Positions 36,931-45,152 of a stretch of 64,000 nt of DNA are shown piece by piece; position 1 is the stretch's first letter; the number at the start of each line of letters is the position of its first letter. The notes below the pieces were generated by a model. It saw only the letters and a list, made by a program, of their open reading frames with translations. It was not told where the DNA came from and searched no databases. Made by a program: the position numbers and the translations under genes. The stretch spans positions 186,001 through 250,000 of the forward strand of contig NZ_CP013987.1 in the NCBI RefSeq assembly GCF_001518815.1. The letters run 5' to 3'. Source of the DNA: Pseudomonas oryzihabitans. GTDB taxonomy: Bacteria; Pseudomonadota; Gammaproteobacteria; Pseudomonadales; Pseudomonadaceae.

Positions 36931-37146
36931 ATGTCCGAAGAAGAAGTGCTCACCGCCGAGGAGACCGCCGACGGCCACTGGCCACTGGCCAGGATCCTCG
37001 CCGGCATCCTCGCCAGTGCCTTGATCGGTGGCGTCGGGCTGCCCTTGCTGGATGCCACCCGTGGCTGTTGGGATGCGCTGAGCCTGCTGGTGACCGGGGT
37101 GCTCGGCTGGGGCTTCGCCCTGCTGGTGACGCTGTGCGTACGTTAA
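36931..37146 (+). CDS. Small hypothetical membrane protein, 71 residues
   Basis: Begins MSEEEVLTAEETADGHWPLA, followed by two hydrophobic stretches (ILAGILASALIGGVGLPLL and ALSLLVTGVLGWGFALLVTL), so two membrane helices with an acidic N-terminus. GGTGGAG lies upstream. It diverges from the hemolysin-like operon across the repeat-bearing 132-bp region and overlaps the DctB-like stop by four bp. No family recognised. Confidence 0.68.
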   Translation: MSEEEVLTAEETADGHWPLARILAGILASALIGGVGLPLLDATRGCWDALSLLVTGVLGWGFALLVTLCVR

Positions 37147-38894
37147 GTCGACGTCTCGACGGCGGCGGGCAGGCGTAAGGTAAAGACCGCCCCTTCCGCG
37201 CCGTTGGCGGCGCTCAGGCTGCCGCCCTGGGCCTGGATGATCGCCGAGGACACGGCCAGCCCCAGGCCCAGGCCTTCGCCCACCGGCTTGGTGGTGAAGA
37301 AGGGGTCGAACACCTGGCCCAGGTGCTCGCTGGCAATGCCGCCGCCGTTGTCCGCCACCTCCAGCTGCCAGCGCTCGCCGTCACGCTGCAGCCTGACCCT
37401 GACCTGGGGTGTCGGGCGTTCGGCCACGGCGTCCAGGGCGTTGCGCAGCAGATTGACCAGCACCTGCTCCAGGCGGATGGGGTCGCCCAGCAGCCAGGCC
37501 GGGCGTCGCAGGTCAAGGATCAGCTCGGCGCCCACTTCGGCGCGGCGCGCTTCCAGCAGCTCCAGCGCCTGCTCCACCACCAGCGCCAGGTCGACCCGCT
37601 CGCGCAGGCCGGCGGGCGTCTTGCGCGCATAGGTCTTGAGGTGGGCGGTGAGGCCGCTCATGCGGGTGAGCAGGCCGTCGAGGCGTTCCAGGGCGGCGCG
37701 GGCTTCATCCAGCCGACCGTGATCCAGCAGCAGCCGCAGACTCGCCAGGTGCATGCGCTGGGCGGTGAGCGGCTGGTTGAGTTCGTGGACCAGGGCCGCC
37801 GACATCTGCCCCAGGGCAGCCAGCTTGGCGGCCTGCACCAGGCCATCCTGAGCGGTGCGCAGCTCGGCGGTACGGGCCTCCACCAGTTGCTCCAGCTCCA
37901 GTCGACTGCGCTGGCGCAGGCGCTGCAGCCGCCGTCGCTGAACCAGCAGGAGGGCGGCGCAGACCAGCAGCAACCAGGCACAGCCAGCGGCCAGGGCCGC
38001 GCCCAGGCCGCCACCCTGCAGCTCCCGGGTCGGTCTGAGCAGGTGCAGGGTCCAGCCTTCGCTGGGCAGCGGCAGGCTGTCCCAGAGGTAGTCGGCGGTG
38101 CCTTCCGGTGCCTCGATACGGGCCACCTGGCGCTGATCGCCCAGGACTATCCGCTGACTGTGAGGCAGCGGTTGCAGGGTGCGTCTGTCGTACTGCCGGG
38201 TGGTGGCCAGTTCGGCGTGCTCGGCTGGGGTCAGCTCACGCAGCAGGCGATAGCGCCAGGCCGGCCGGTTGGCGGCAAAGACCACGCCGCGGGCATCGCT
38301 CACCAGCAAGACCTCAGGATGATCGCCCCAGCGCGCCTCGATGGCGGGGAATTCCAGCTTGACCACCACCGCGCCGAGAAAGCGCCTCTCGGCGTCCAGC
38401 ACCGCATGGGAGAGGAAGTAGCCGGGAATGCCGGTGGTGACGCCCACGGCATAGAAGCGCCCGCTGCCGCCCGCGAGGGTCTCGCGGAAATAGGGGCGAA
38501 AGCCATAGTTGTGGCCGACGTAGCTGCTGGGCAGCCGCCAGTTGCTGGCGCCAATGGCCAGGCCGGTGCGGTCCAGCACCTCCAGAGTCGAGGACTGGGC
38601 GGCGGCATTGAGTTTTTCCAGCTTGAGATTGAGGCGCTCGGTGGCGGCGGCATCGGGTGGGGTGGTGAGGGCAGCGATCAGCTCGGGATCCTGGGCCAGC
38701 ACCGCGGGCAGGGCGCGAAAGCGGTCGATCAGGGTCTGCAGGCTGCTGGCGTGCAGACGCAACTGCTCCTGGCCGAGCAGGCTGGCCTCGGCCAGGGTCG
38801 CCCGTTCGGCGCGCTGCCAGGCCAGCACGCTGACCAGCAGACCGCCGAGCAGGGCGAGCAACAGGACCGGCAACAGGCGCAGGGCAGGGGGCAT
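37143..38894 (-). CDS. mifS: DctB/MifS-like sensor histidine kinase
   Basis: A 583-residue inner-membrane kinase: N-terminal helix (LRLLPVLLLALLGGLLVSVLAW), double-PDC/Cache periplasmic sensor (SNWRLPSSYVGHNYGFRPYFRETLAGGSGRFYAVGVTTGIPGYFLSHAVLD in pieces), second helix (GLGAALAAGCAWLLLVCAALLLV), HisKA with MSAALVHELNQPLTAQRMHLAS, HATPase (NLLRNALDAVAERPTP; NGGGIASEHLGQVFDPFFTTKPVGEGLGLGLAVSSAII). The HELNQPL box and FDPFFTTKP are DctB-type. The partner is probably the DctD-like regulator at 29106, about 6.7 kb away. It follows phoR by 55 bp on the same strand. Confidence 0.8.
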   Translation of the reverse strand: MPPALRLLPVLLLALLGGLLVSVLAWQRAERATLAEASLLGQEQLRLHASSLQTLIDRFRALPAVLAQDPELIAALTTPPDAAATERLNLKLEKLNAAAQSSTLEVLDRTGLAIGASNWRLPSSYVGHNYGFRPYFRETLAGGSGRFYAVGVTTGIPGYFLSHAVLDAERRFLGAVVVKLEFPAIEARWGDHPEVLLVSDARGVVFAANRPAWRYRLLRELTPAEHAELATTRQYDRRTLQPLPHSQRIVLGDQRQVARIEAPEGTADYLWDSLPLPSEGWTLHLLRPTRELQGGGLGAALAAGCAWLLLVCAALLLVQRRRLQRLRQRSRLELEQLVEARTAELRTAQDGLVQAAKLAALGQMSAALVHELNQPLTAQRMHLASLRLLLDHGRLDEARAALERLDGLLTRMSGLTAHLKTYARKTPAGLRERVDLALVVEQALELLEARRAEVGAELILDLRRPAWLLGDPIRLEQVLVNLLRNALDAVAERPTPQVRVRLQRDGERWQLEVADNGGGIASEHLGQVFDPFFTTKPVGEGLGLGLAVSSAIIQAQGGSLSAANGAEGAVFTLRLPAAVETST

Positions 38895-38949
38895 GGCGGG
38901 AGACCGTGGCAGGAGTGGCCGGACGATAGCATGGCTGCGCGGGGGCAGC

Positions 38950-40263
38950 TCAGGCCGAGGCAGCGGTGCGCGTGGCGATCTGCTCGGGCTGGAAATGGCA
39001 GGTGAAGCAGCTGCCCTCGCCGGGCACGCTGTGGATGTCCAGGCCGCCACGGTGGCGGATCAGCACGTGCTTGACGATGGCCAGGCCCAGGCCGGTGCCA
39101 CCGGTGCTGGAGGCGCGGCTGGCGTCGATGCGATAGAAGCGTTCGGTCAGGCGCGGCAGGTGGCGGGCATCGATACCGGGCCCGGTATCCTGCACGGCGA
39201 CATGGGCCCCCTCGGCATCCTGCCAGGCGCGAACCCGCACCTCGCCGCCCTCGGGGCTGTACTTGACCGCGTTGAACACCAGGTTGGAAAAGCAGCTGCG
39301 CAGTTCCGTCTCGCTACCCAGCAGCGCCAGGTCAGGTGCGCAGTCCAGGCTCAGGCGGTGGCCGATGGCGCCGGACAGGGCGCGGCCGTCCTGCAGGATG
39401 GAGGCGAGCAGTGGCTCCAGGGCCACTGGACGGTTGTCAGCGGGATAGTCGGTGGCTTCCAGGCGGGCCAGCAGCAGCAGGTCGTCGATGGTGTGCTGCA
39501 TCCGGCCGGCTTGCTGCTGCATCTGTCCCAGTGCCCGGCGCCAGCGCGGGGTGGCGTGCTCGGCGTTGTCCAGCAGGGTTTCCAGGTAGCCGGTGATCAC
39601 CGTCAGCGGGGTGCGCAATTCGTGGGAGACGTTGGCGACGAAATCCTTGCGCATCTGTTCCAGCTGGTGGAGGCGGGTGACGTCACGCACCAGCAGCAGG
39701 CGATCGCCCTCGCCGAAGCGGGTGACCAGGATGTGCAGGTACTGGTCGTCGTTGAGCGGTGACGCCAACTCCAGCGGTTCACCGTAGTCGCCACCGAGAA
39801 AGTAGTCGGAAAAGCGCGGATGGCGCACCAGGTTGGTGATGGGTTGGCCGAGGTCCTGGGGCTGGCGCAGACCCAGCAGGGTTTCCGCGGCGCGGTTCCA
39901 CCATTCCAGGTTGCCATAGCGGTCCACCAGGATGATGGCGTCGCGCAGGGCCTCGGTGGAGGCCTGGGCGCGGCCGATGACGGCGAGCAGTTCTTCACGC
40001 TGGCGCTGCTCGTGGCGCTGGCGGCGATAGAGCCGGTCCAGCACATCGCCCCACAGCCCTTCGGCCTCGGGCGGTGCGCCTGGGGCATCGCTCAGCAGCC
40101 AGGCATGCAGCCGCAGCAGGTGTTTCAGGGTGACCGCCAGATAGACCGCCAGTCCCAGAGCCACCGCCAGCCCGACATGGCCGAAGGGCCAGCCGGCCAG
40201 GGCGCAGCCGCCGACCACGGTCGACAGCTGGGTGGCCAGACGGGAGCGCCAGTTGATGTTCAC
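38950..40263 (-). CDS. phoR: Phosphate regulon sensor kinase PhoR
   Basis: A 437-residue kinase/phosphatase sensing phosphate status through PhoU and the Pst transporter. Seen: two N-terminal hydrophobic segments (LSTVVGGCALAGWPFGHVGLAVALGLAVYLAVTL), PhoR-type N-terminal region, PAS (EALRDAIILVDRYGNLEWWNRAAETLLG), HisKA MRKDFVANVSHELRTPLTVITGYLETL, HATPase SNLVFNAVKYSPEGG and GTGLGLAIVKHVL. It follows phoB by 18 bp in the usual order. Confidence 0.95.
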   Translation of the reverse strand: MNINWRSRLATQLSTVVGGCALAGWPFGHVGLAVALGLAVYLAVTLKHLLRLHAWLLSDAPGAPPEAEGLWGDVLDRLYRRQRHEQRQREELLAVIGRAQASTEALRDAIILVDRYGNLEWWNRAAETLLGLRQPQDLGQPITNLVRHPRFSDYFLGGDYGEPLELASPLNDDQYLHILVTRFGEGDRLLLVRDVTRLHQLEQMRKDFVANVSHELRTPLTVITGYLETLLDNAEHATPRWRRALGQMQQQAGRMQHTIDDLLLLARLEATDYPADNRPVALEPLLASILQDGRALSGAIGHRLSLDCAPDLALLGSETELRSCFSNLVFNAVKYSPEGGEVRVRAWQDAEGAHVAVQDTGPGIDARHLPRLTERFYRIDASRASSTGGTGLGLAIVKHVLIRHRGGLDIHSVPGEGSCFTCHFQPEQIATRTAASA

Positions 40264-40281
40264 GGCGGCGGTGATCCCGCG

Positions 40282-40971
40282 TCAGAGTTTGGTGGAAAAG
40301 CGATACCCGGTGCCGCGCACCGTCTGTACCAGGTTCTCGTAGGTCTCGCCGAGGGCCTTGCGCAGGCGACGGATGTGCACGTCCACGGTGCGCTCCTCGA
40401 CATAGACGTTGCCGCCCCAGACCTGGTCGAGCAACTGGCCGCGGGTGTAGGCGCGCTCCTGGTGGGTCATGAAGAACTGCAGCAGGCGGTACTCGGTGGG
40501 CCCCATCTCGGCGGGAGCACCATCGATGGTCACCCGGTGGCTGATCGGATCCAGGATCAGGCCGTTGACCTCCAGCGGACCGTCGTTCTCCAGGTGGCCG
40601 GTACGGCGCAGCACGGCTTTCAGGCGCGCCACCAGCTCGCGGGGCGAGAAGGGCTTGGTGATGTAGTCGTCGGCACCGGTTTCCAGGCCCTGGACCTTGT
40701 TGTCCTCGTCACCCTTGGCGGTGAGCATGATGATGGGAATGGCGTCGGTCAGCTCGTCGCGCTTGAGGCGCCGAGCCAGCTCCAGGCCGGAGGTGCCGGG
40801 CAGCATCCAGTCGAGCAGGATGAGATCGGGCTTGCGATCGACGATCAGGGCGTGGGCGTCCTTGCTGTTGTCCGCCTCCAGGCATTCATAGCCCGCCATT
40901 TCCAGGGCCACGGCGATCATTTCGCGAATGGGGGCCTCATCGTCGACGATCAGGATGGATTTACCCGTCAT
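40282..40971 (-). CDS. phoB: Phosphate regulon response regulator PhoB
   Basis: A 229-residue OmpR/PhoB regulator: [19 protein letters not shown], phospho-acceptor D54 ([24 protein letters not shown]), lysine in [20 protein letters not shown], and a C-terminal winged helix ending [21 protein letters not shown] at 40971 by homology; 18 extra codons of open frame lie upstream. A degenerate Pho box 56 bp upstream suggests autoactivation. Confidence 0.96.
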   Translation of the reverse strand: MTGKSILIVDDEAPIREMIAVALEMAGYECLEADNSKDAHALIVDRKPDLILLDWMLPGTSGLELARRLKRDELTDAIPIIMLTAKGDEDNKVQGLETGADDYITKPFSPRELVARLKAVLRRTGHLENDGPLEVNGLILDPISHRVTIDGAPAEMGPTEYRLLQFFMTHQERAYTRGQLLDQVWGGNVYVEERTVDVHIRRLRKALGETYENLVQTVRGTGYRFSTKL

Positions 40972-41026
40972 GGAGCGCTCTGCCTCTCGAGTCCTTGCAA
41001 TGTGCCGTGCATTAGATAGCGCCAAT

Positions 41027-41044
41027 ATTGCAGCTATGTGACAA
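41027..41044 (-). promoter_or_regulatory. Candidate Pho box upstream of phoB
   Basis: Minus strand TTGTCAC-ATAG-CTGCAAT compared with CTGTCAT-N4-CTGTCAT (6 and 5 of 7 matches), 56 bases upstream of the phoB ATG. A plus-strand CTGTCAT (41047-41053) next to it has a poor second half. Confidence 0.5.
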
Positions 41045-41070
41045 GGCTGTCATATCTAACTTCAATCCCA

Positions 41071-41097
41071 CAATATGGGATGACGTATCACATATTG
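41071..41097. promoter_or_regulatory. Candidate IclR-family operator
   Basis: CAATATGGGAT-N5-ATCACATATTG, an 11-5-11 inverted repeat with one mispair, overlapped by a 6-5-6 palindrome ATCCCA-N5-TGGGAT. It sits 34-60 bases upstream of the IclR ATG and next to the phoB control region. Presumed autoregulatory and dgo-operon operator. Confidence 0.55.
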
Positions 41098-41130
41098 AGA
41101 TTTGCCGGCGAGGCTTCTAGAGTGAAGGCC

Positions 41131-41925
41131 ATGAACGACAACAATTCCAACAAGGGCGAAGCGCCCAGTGGGGCCCAGGCGCTGTTTCGCGGCCTGGCCG
41201 TGCTCGAAGCCGTGGCCGCCGGGGCCGACAACCTGGCCCAGGTAGGCGCTGCCATCGGCTGCACCCGCAGCACCACCCACCGCCTGGTCGCCGCCCTGAC
41301 CCAGGCCGGCTACCTGCGCAGCGACGGGGGGCGGTTGATCCTGGGCAGCCACCTCATCGCCCTCGGCTACCAGGCTCGTGAACAGCTGCCGCTGACCGGC
41401 GTGGCCCGGCCCCATCTGCAACGCCTGTCCCAGCACTGCGGCGACACCGTGCACCTCGGTGTGCGCGAGGGTGGCGATGTCCTCTATCTGGACAAGCTGC
41501 CCGGCAGCCGGGGCCTGGAGATGAGATCCCGAGTCGGCCTGCGCATGCCGCTGGCGCTGACCGGCGTCGGCAAGGCGCTGATGCTGGATCTCCCTGAAGA
41601 GGAATGGGAATCCCTCTATGGCGAAGGCGTGGCCCGGCGTACCGGGCAGCCCGGCCTGCGCGAGGACTTCCTGCCCTGGGCCGACTATCGCGCGCGGCTG
41701 CGCCGCCATGCCGCCGAAGGCTATGCCCTGGATCTGGAAGAGAACGAACTGGGCATCCGCTGCGTGGCCGCGCCCATCCGCGGCGCCGACGGCGTCATCG
41801 TCGCGGCCCTGAGTGTCGCCAGTGCTATCCCCTACATGCCCGAGGCGCGGCTGCACGAATTGCAGCCCGAGGTCACTGCCTGCGCCCGGGCCATTTCCCG
41901 CGAACTTGGCTGGAGCCCCGCATGA
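41131..41925 (+). CDS. IclR-family regulator of the galactonate operon
   Basis: A 264-residue regulator: winged helix (SGAQALFRGLAVLEAVAAGADNLAQVGAAIGCTRSTTHRLVAALTQAGYLR in pieces) and IclR effector domain (VGLRMPLALTGVGKALML, ENELGIRCVAAPIRGADGVIVAALSVA). Start at 41131 (MNDNNSNKG) with AAGG upstream; an ATG 31 codons earlier would run through the operator. Its stop overlaps dgoK by four bp, so it is the first gene of the operon. Galactonate or a KDGal derivative is the likely ligand. Confidence 0.88.
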   Translation: MNDNNSNKGEAPSGAQALFRGLAVLEAVAAGADNLAQVGAAIGCTRSTTHRLVAALTQAGYLRSDGGRLILGSHLIALGYQAREQLPLTGVARPHLQRLSQHCGDTVHLGVREGGDVLYLDKLPGSRGLEMRSRVGLRMPLALTGVGKALMLDLPEEEWESLYGEGVARRTGQPGLREDFLPWADYRARLRRHAAEGYALDLEENELGIRCVAAPIRGADGVIVAALSVASAIPYMPEARLHELQPEVTACARAISRELGWSPA

Positions 41926-42875
41926 CCGCCACCCCGCACCTTATCGGCCTCGACTGGGGCACCTCGTCCCTGCGGGCCCAGCTGTTCGACGCCCAGGGCG
42001 CCGTGCTGGAAACCCGCAGCCGCCCCTGGGGCATCATGCATGTGCCGGATGGCGACTTCGCCGCGGCCTATCGCACCCTGGTGGGCGACTGGCGCGAGGC
42101 CCAGCCGGACCTGCCCGCCATCGCCTGTGGCATGGTCGGCAGCCGCGGCGCCTGGCGCGAGGTGCCCTATGCCGACTGCCCGGCAGACGTCCACAGCCTG
42201 GCCGCCGGCCTGCTGCGCCTGGACACGGGTTGCGGCGAGCTTCATCTGGTCCCCGGGGTGATGCAGCGCGGCGCCTTGCCCAACGTCCTGCGCGGCGAGG
42301 AAACCCAGGTGTTCGGCGCCCTCGAACTGGAGCCGGACCTGGCCGCCGAAGCGCTGCTGGTATTGCCCGGTACCCACAGCAAGTGGGTGCGGGTGCGTGA
42401 CGGTCGCCTGACCGACTTCGCCACCTACATGACCGGCGAGCTGTTCGCCGTCCTGCGCGAGCATTCCATCCTCGGGCGTCCGGCTGCCGAAGCCGGTCCC
42501 GAGGCCAGCGCCGAAGCCTTCCGCCTGGGCCTGGTCACCGCCCGTGATGCCGGGGCCGAGGGCCTGTTCGGCCGCCTCTTCACCGCTCGCAGCCGGGTGC
42601 TGGCCGGCGAACTGGGCGCGGCGCACAGCCTCGACTACCTCTCCGGCCTGCTGATCGGCGAAGAATTGCGCAGCCAGATCGCCGCCCTCGCGGGCTCGGC
42701 CTGCCCGCCCCTGGTGCTGATCGGCGACGCCGCGCTCTGCCAGCGCTATCGCGACGCCCTGGCCCTGTTCGATATCCACCAGGTTCGCCTGCTGGAGCAG
42801 GCCACCCGGGCCGGGCTCTGGCGCCTGGCCCAGGCCGCCGGCCTGCTCCCCACCTCTGGAGGCTCCCATGCTTGA
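41922..42875 (+). CDS. dgoK: 2-dehydro-3-deoxygalactonokinase
   Basis: A 317-residue ATP-dependent kinase forming 2-dehydro-3-deoxy-6-phosphogalactonate in the De Ley-Doudoroff pathway. Family motifs: LIGLDWGTSSLRAQLFD, IACGMVGSRGAWREVPYADCPA, VMQRGALPNVLRGEETQVFGAL, LPGTHSKWVRVRDGRL. It overlaps the regulator gene (ATGA) and dgoA (eight bp). Confidence 0.93.
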   Translation: MTATPHLIGLDWGTSSLRAQLFDAQGAVLETRSRPWGIMHVPDGDFAAAYRTLVGDWREAQPDLPAIACGMVGSRGAWREVPYADCPADVHSLAAGLLRLDTGCGELHLVPGVMQRGALPNVLRGEETQVFGALELEPDLAAEALLVLPGTHSKWVRVRDGRLTDFATYMTGELFAVLREHSILGRPAAEAGPEASAEAFRLGLVTARDAGAEGLFGRLFTARSRVLAGELGAAHSLDYLSGLLIGEELRSQIAALAGSACPPLVLIGDAALCQRYRDALALFDIHQVRLLEQATRAGLWRLAQAAGLLPTSGGSHA

Positions 42876-43488
42876 TACCTACCTCAAGGACCTGCCGCTG
42901 ATCGCCATCCTGCGAGGCGTCACCCCGGACGAGATCGTCCCGGTCGGTCGTGCCCTGTACGACGCCGGCTTTCGCGTCATCGAGATCCCGCTCAACTCGC
43001 CGCAGCCCTTCGAGAGCATCCGCCGGCTGACCGCTGAGTTGGGTGAAAGCTGCCTGATCGGCGCTGGCACCGTGCTCACCGAGGCCCAGGTGGCCGAAGT
43101 GGACGCCGCGGGCGGCCGGCTGATCGTCTCGCCCAATGCCAACCTGGCGGTGATCCGTGCCAGCAAGGCCGCCGGCCTGGTCAGCGCCCCAGGCGTCGCC
43201 ACCCCGTCGGAAGGCTTCGCCGCCCTCGACGCCGGGGCCGACAGCCTCAAGCTGTTTCCGGCCGAGCAACTCGGCCCGGCCGTGGTCAAGGCCTGGCGCG
43301 CGGTCTTCCCCAGGGAGCTGGCGCTCCTGCCGGTGGGTGGCATCACCCCGGACAACATGGGCCCCTACGTCGCGGCCGGCGCCAACGGTTTCGGCCTCGG
43401 CTCGGCGCTGTACAAACCGGGCCTCACGGCGGCCCAGGTGAGTGCCAACGCCCAGGCCTTCGCGGCCGGATGGCGAGCTATTTCCTGA
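42868..43488 (+). CDS. dgoA: 2-dehydro-3-deoxy-6-phosphogalactonate aldolase
   Basis: A 206-residue class I aldolase cleaving KDPGal to pyruvate and glyceraldehyde 3-phosphate. Seen: LKDLPLIAILRGVTPDEIVPVGRALYDAGFRVIEIPLNSPQP, GAGTVLTEAQV, SLKLFPAEQLGPAVVKAWRAVFPR (Schiff-base lysine region) and PVGGITPDNMGPYVAAGANGFGLGSALY. Overlaps dgoK by eight bp. Confidence 0.94.
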   Translation: MLDTYLKDLPLIAILRGVTPDEIVPVGRALYDAGFRVIEIPLNSPQPFESIRRLTAELGESCLIGAGTVLTEAQVAEVDAAGGRLIVSPNANLAVIRASKAAGLVSAPGVATPSEGFAALDAGADSLKLFPAEQLGPAVVKAWRAVFPRELALLPVGGITPDNMGPYVAAGANGFGLGSALYKPGLTAAQVSANAQAFAAGWRAIS

Positions 43489-43492
43489 TCTG

Positions 43493-43564
43493 ATCGCGGT
43501 CATGGCGGTTCCCCGCTGCGACTGCTCCTACGGTGCTTCTGTAGGAGCGGTCCATGACCGCGAT
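43493..43564. repeat. Pseudomonas-type REP hairpin between dgoA and dgoD
   Basis: Imperfect inverted repeat: ATCGCGGTCATGG ... CCATGACCGCGAT at the ends and CTCCTAC/GTAGGAG near the middle. Same class as the element at 21952. It lies inside the dgo operon and may cause partial termination or stabilise the upstream message. Confidence 0.85.
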
Positions 43565-43602
43565 CCCCTCGATCCAACAATTAAAATCGAGATGTGCACA
43601 CC

Positions 43603-44751
43603 ATGAAAATCACCAAACTCACCACCTACGTCGTCCCGCCGCGCTGGTGCTTTCTCAAGATCGAGACCGACGAGGGCATCCACGGCTGGGGCGAACCCGT
43701 GCTGGAAGGGCGCGCCCACAGCGTGGCGGCTGCGGTCGAGGAACTGGCCGACTACCTGATCGGCAAGGACCCGCGCAACATCGAGGACCACTGGACGGTG
43801 CTCTATCGTGGCGGCTTCTATCGCGGCGGCGGCATCCACATGAGCGCCCTGGCCGGCATCGACCAGGCCCTATGGGACATCAAGGGCAAGGCCCTGGGCG
43901 TACCGGTGCACGAGCTGCTGGGCGGCCAGGTACGCGACAGCATTCGCGTCTATTCCTGGATCGGCGGCGATCGCCCGGCGGAGACCGCGGCCCAGGCCCT
44001 GGAGCGCCAGGCCAAGGGCTTCACCGCGATCAAGATGAACGCCAGCGAAGAGATGCAGTTCGTCGACACCTACGACAAGGTCGACCAGGTGATCGCCAAC
44101 GTCGCCGCCATCCGTGACGCCTGTGGTCCGCACTTCGGCATCGGCGTGGACTTCCACGGCCGGGTACACAAGCCCATGGCCAAGGTGCTGGTCAAGGAAC
44201 TGGAGCAGTTCCGCCTGATGTTCATCGAGGAGCCGGTGCTCAGCGAGCACCATGAAGCGCTCAAGGAAATCGCCCTGATGAGCAACACGCCCATCGCCCT
44301 GGGCGAGCGGCTCTACTCGCGCTGGGACTTCAAGCGCATCCTCCAGGAAGGCTACGTTGACATCCTGCAGCCCGATCCGTCCCACGCTGGCGGCATCACC
44401 GAAACACGCAAGATCGCCAACATGGCCGAGGCCTATGACGTGGCGATCGCCCTGCATTGCCCCCTCGGCCCGATCGCCCTGGCGGTCAACCTGCAGCTGG
44501 ACGCCAACTGCTACAACGCCTTCATCCAGGAGCAGAGCCTGGGCATCCACTACAACCAGGGCAACGACCTGCTGGACTACATCAAGAATCCCGAGGTGTT
44601 CGACTACGCGGATGGCCACGTGAAGATTCCTCAGGGGCCGGGGCTTGGCGTCGAGGTCAACGAGGAATTCGTCAAGGAACAAGCCGCCATTGGCCATCGC
44701 TGGCGCAACCCGATCTGGCGGCACAAGGACGGCAGTTTCGCGGAATGGTGA
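43603..44751 (+). CDS. dgoD: D-galactonate dehydratase
   Basis: A 382-residue enolase-superfamily (mandelate racemase subgroup) enzyme dehydrating D-galactonate to 2-dehydro-3-deoxygalactonate. Seen: [79 protein letters not shown] (metal-binding D, catalytic H), [14 protein letters not shown] (E), [15 protein letters not shown] and [14 protein letters not shown] at 43603 chosen over a GTG nine bases earlier, by homology. Confidence 0.95.
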   Translation: MKITKLTTYVVPPRWCFLKIETDEGIHGWGEPVLEGRAHSVAAAVEELADYLIGKDPRNIEDHWTVLYRGGFYRGGGIHMSALAGIDQALWDIKGKALGVPVHELLGGQVRDSIRVYSWIGGDRPAETAAQALERQAKGFTAIKMNASEEMQFVDTYDKVDQVIANVAAIRDACGPHFGIGVDFHGRVHKPMAKVLVKELEQFRLMFIEEPVLSEHHEALKEIALMSNTPIALGERLYSRWDFKRILQEGYVDILQPDPSHAGGITETRKIANMAEAYDVAIALHCPLGPIALAVNLQLDANCYNAFIQEQSLGIHYNQGNDLLDYIKNPEVFDYADGHVKIPQGPGLGVEVNEEFVKEQAAIGHRWRNPIWRHKDGSFAEW

Positions 44752-44757
44752 GAGACG

Positions 44758-45084
44758 CCCTCACCCCAGCCCTCTCCCCAAGGGAGAGGGGGCAAGAGCG
44801 GGAGCTCCGGCCCCGACGCTCACACTGACCGTGCCCTCTCCCTCTGGGAGAGGGCCAGGGTGAGGGAAAAGCGGCGTCACCGTTAATGGCCAGGCACACC
44901 GCTGACCCCTCACCCCAACCCTCTCCCCAGGGGAGAGGGGGCAAGGGCAGGGGAGCGGGGCTCGACTACCGCACCGACCATCTCCTCTTCCTTTGGGAGA
45001 GGGGGCAAAAGCAGCAACCGGAGCGCTGATCTCGACCTCCGCACCGACCATCCCTCTCCCTCTGGGAGAGGGCCAGGGTGAGGG
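44758..45084. repeat. Cluster of palindromic CCCTCTCCC/GGGAGAGGG repeats between dgoD and the transporter
   Basis: Copies at 44758-44790, 44834-44866 (inverted), 44907-44940, a decayed copy near 44983-45005, and 45052-45084 (inverted). Two of them share a 22-bp flank starting CTCGAC (44961 and 45031), a local 70-bp duplication. The 401-bp gap 44752-45152 holds nothing else recognisable. Confidence 0.85.
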
Positions 45085-45152
45085 CCGCCGCGGCGCCCTG
45101 ACCCTTAGACATCGACAACGCTCGCCACAACGTCAATTACAGGACCCGAGCC

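Noticed and set aside
37323-39005. 560-codon plus-strand open frame opposite the DctB-like gene
   Set aside because: Antisense shadow of the DctB-like kinase; no domain recognised.
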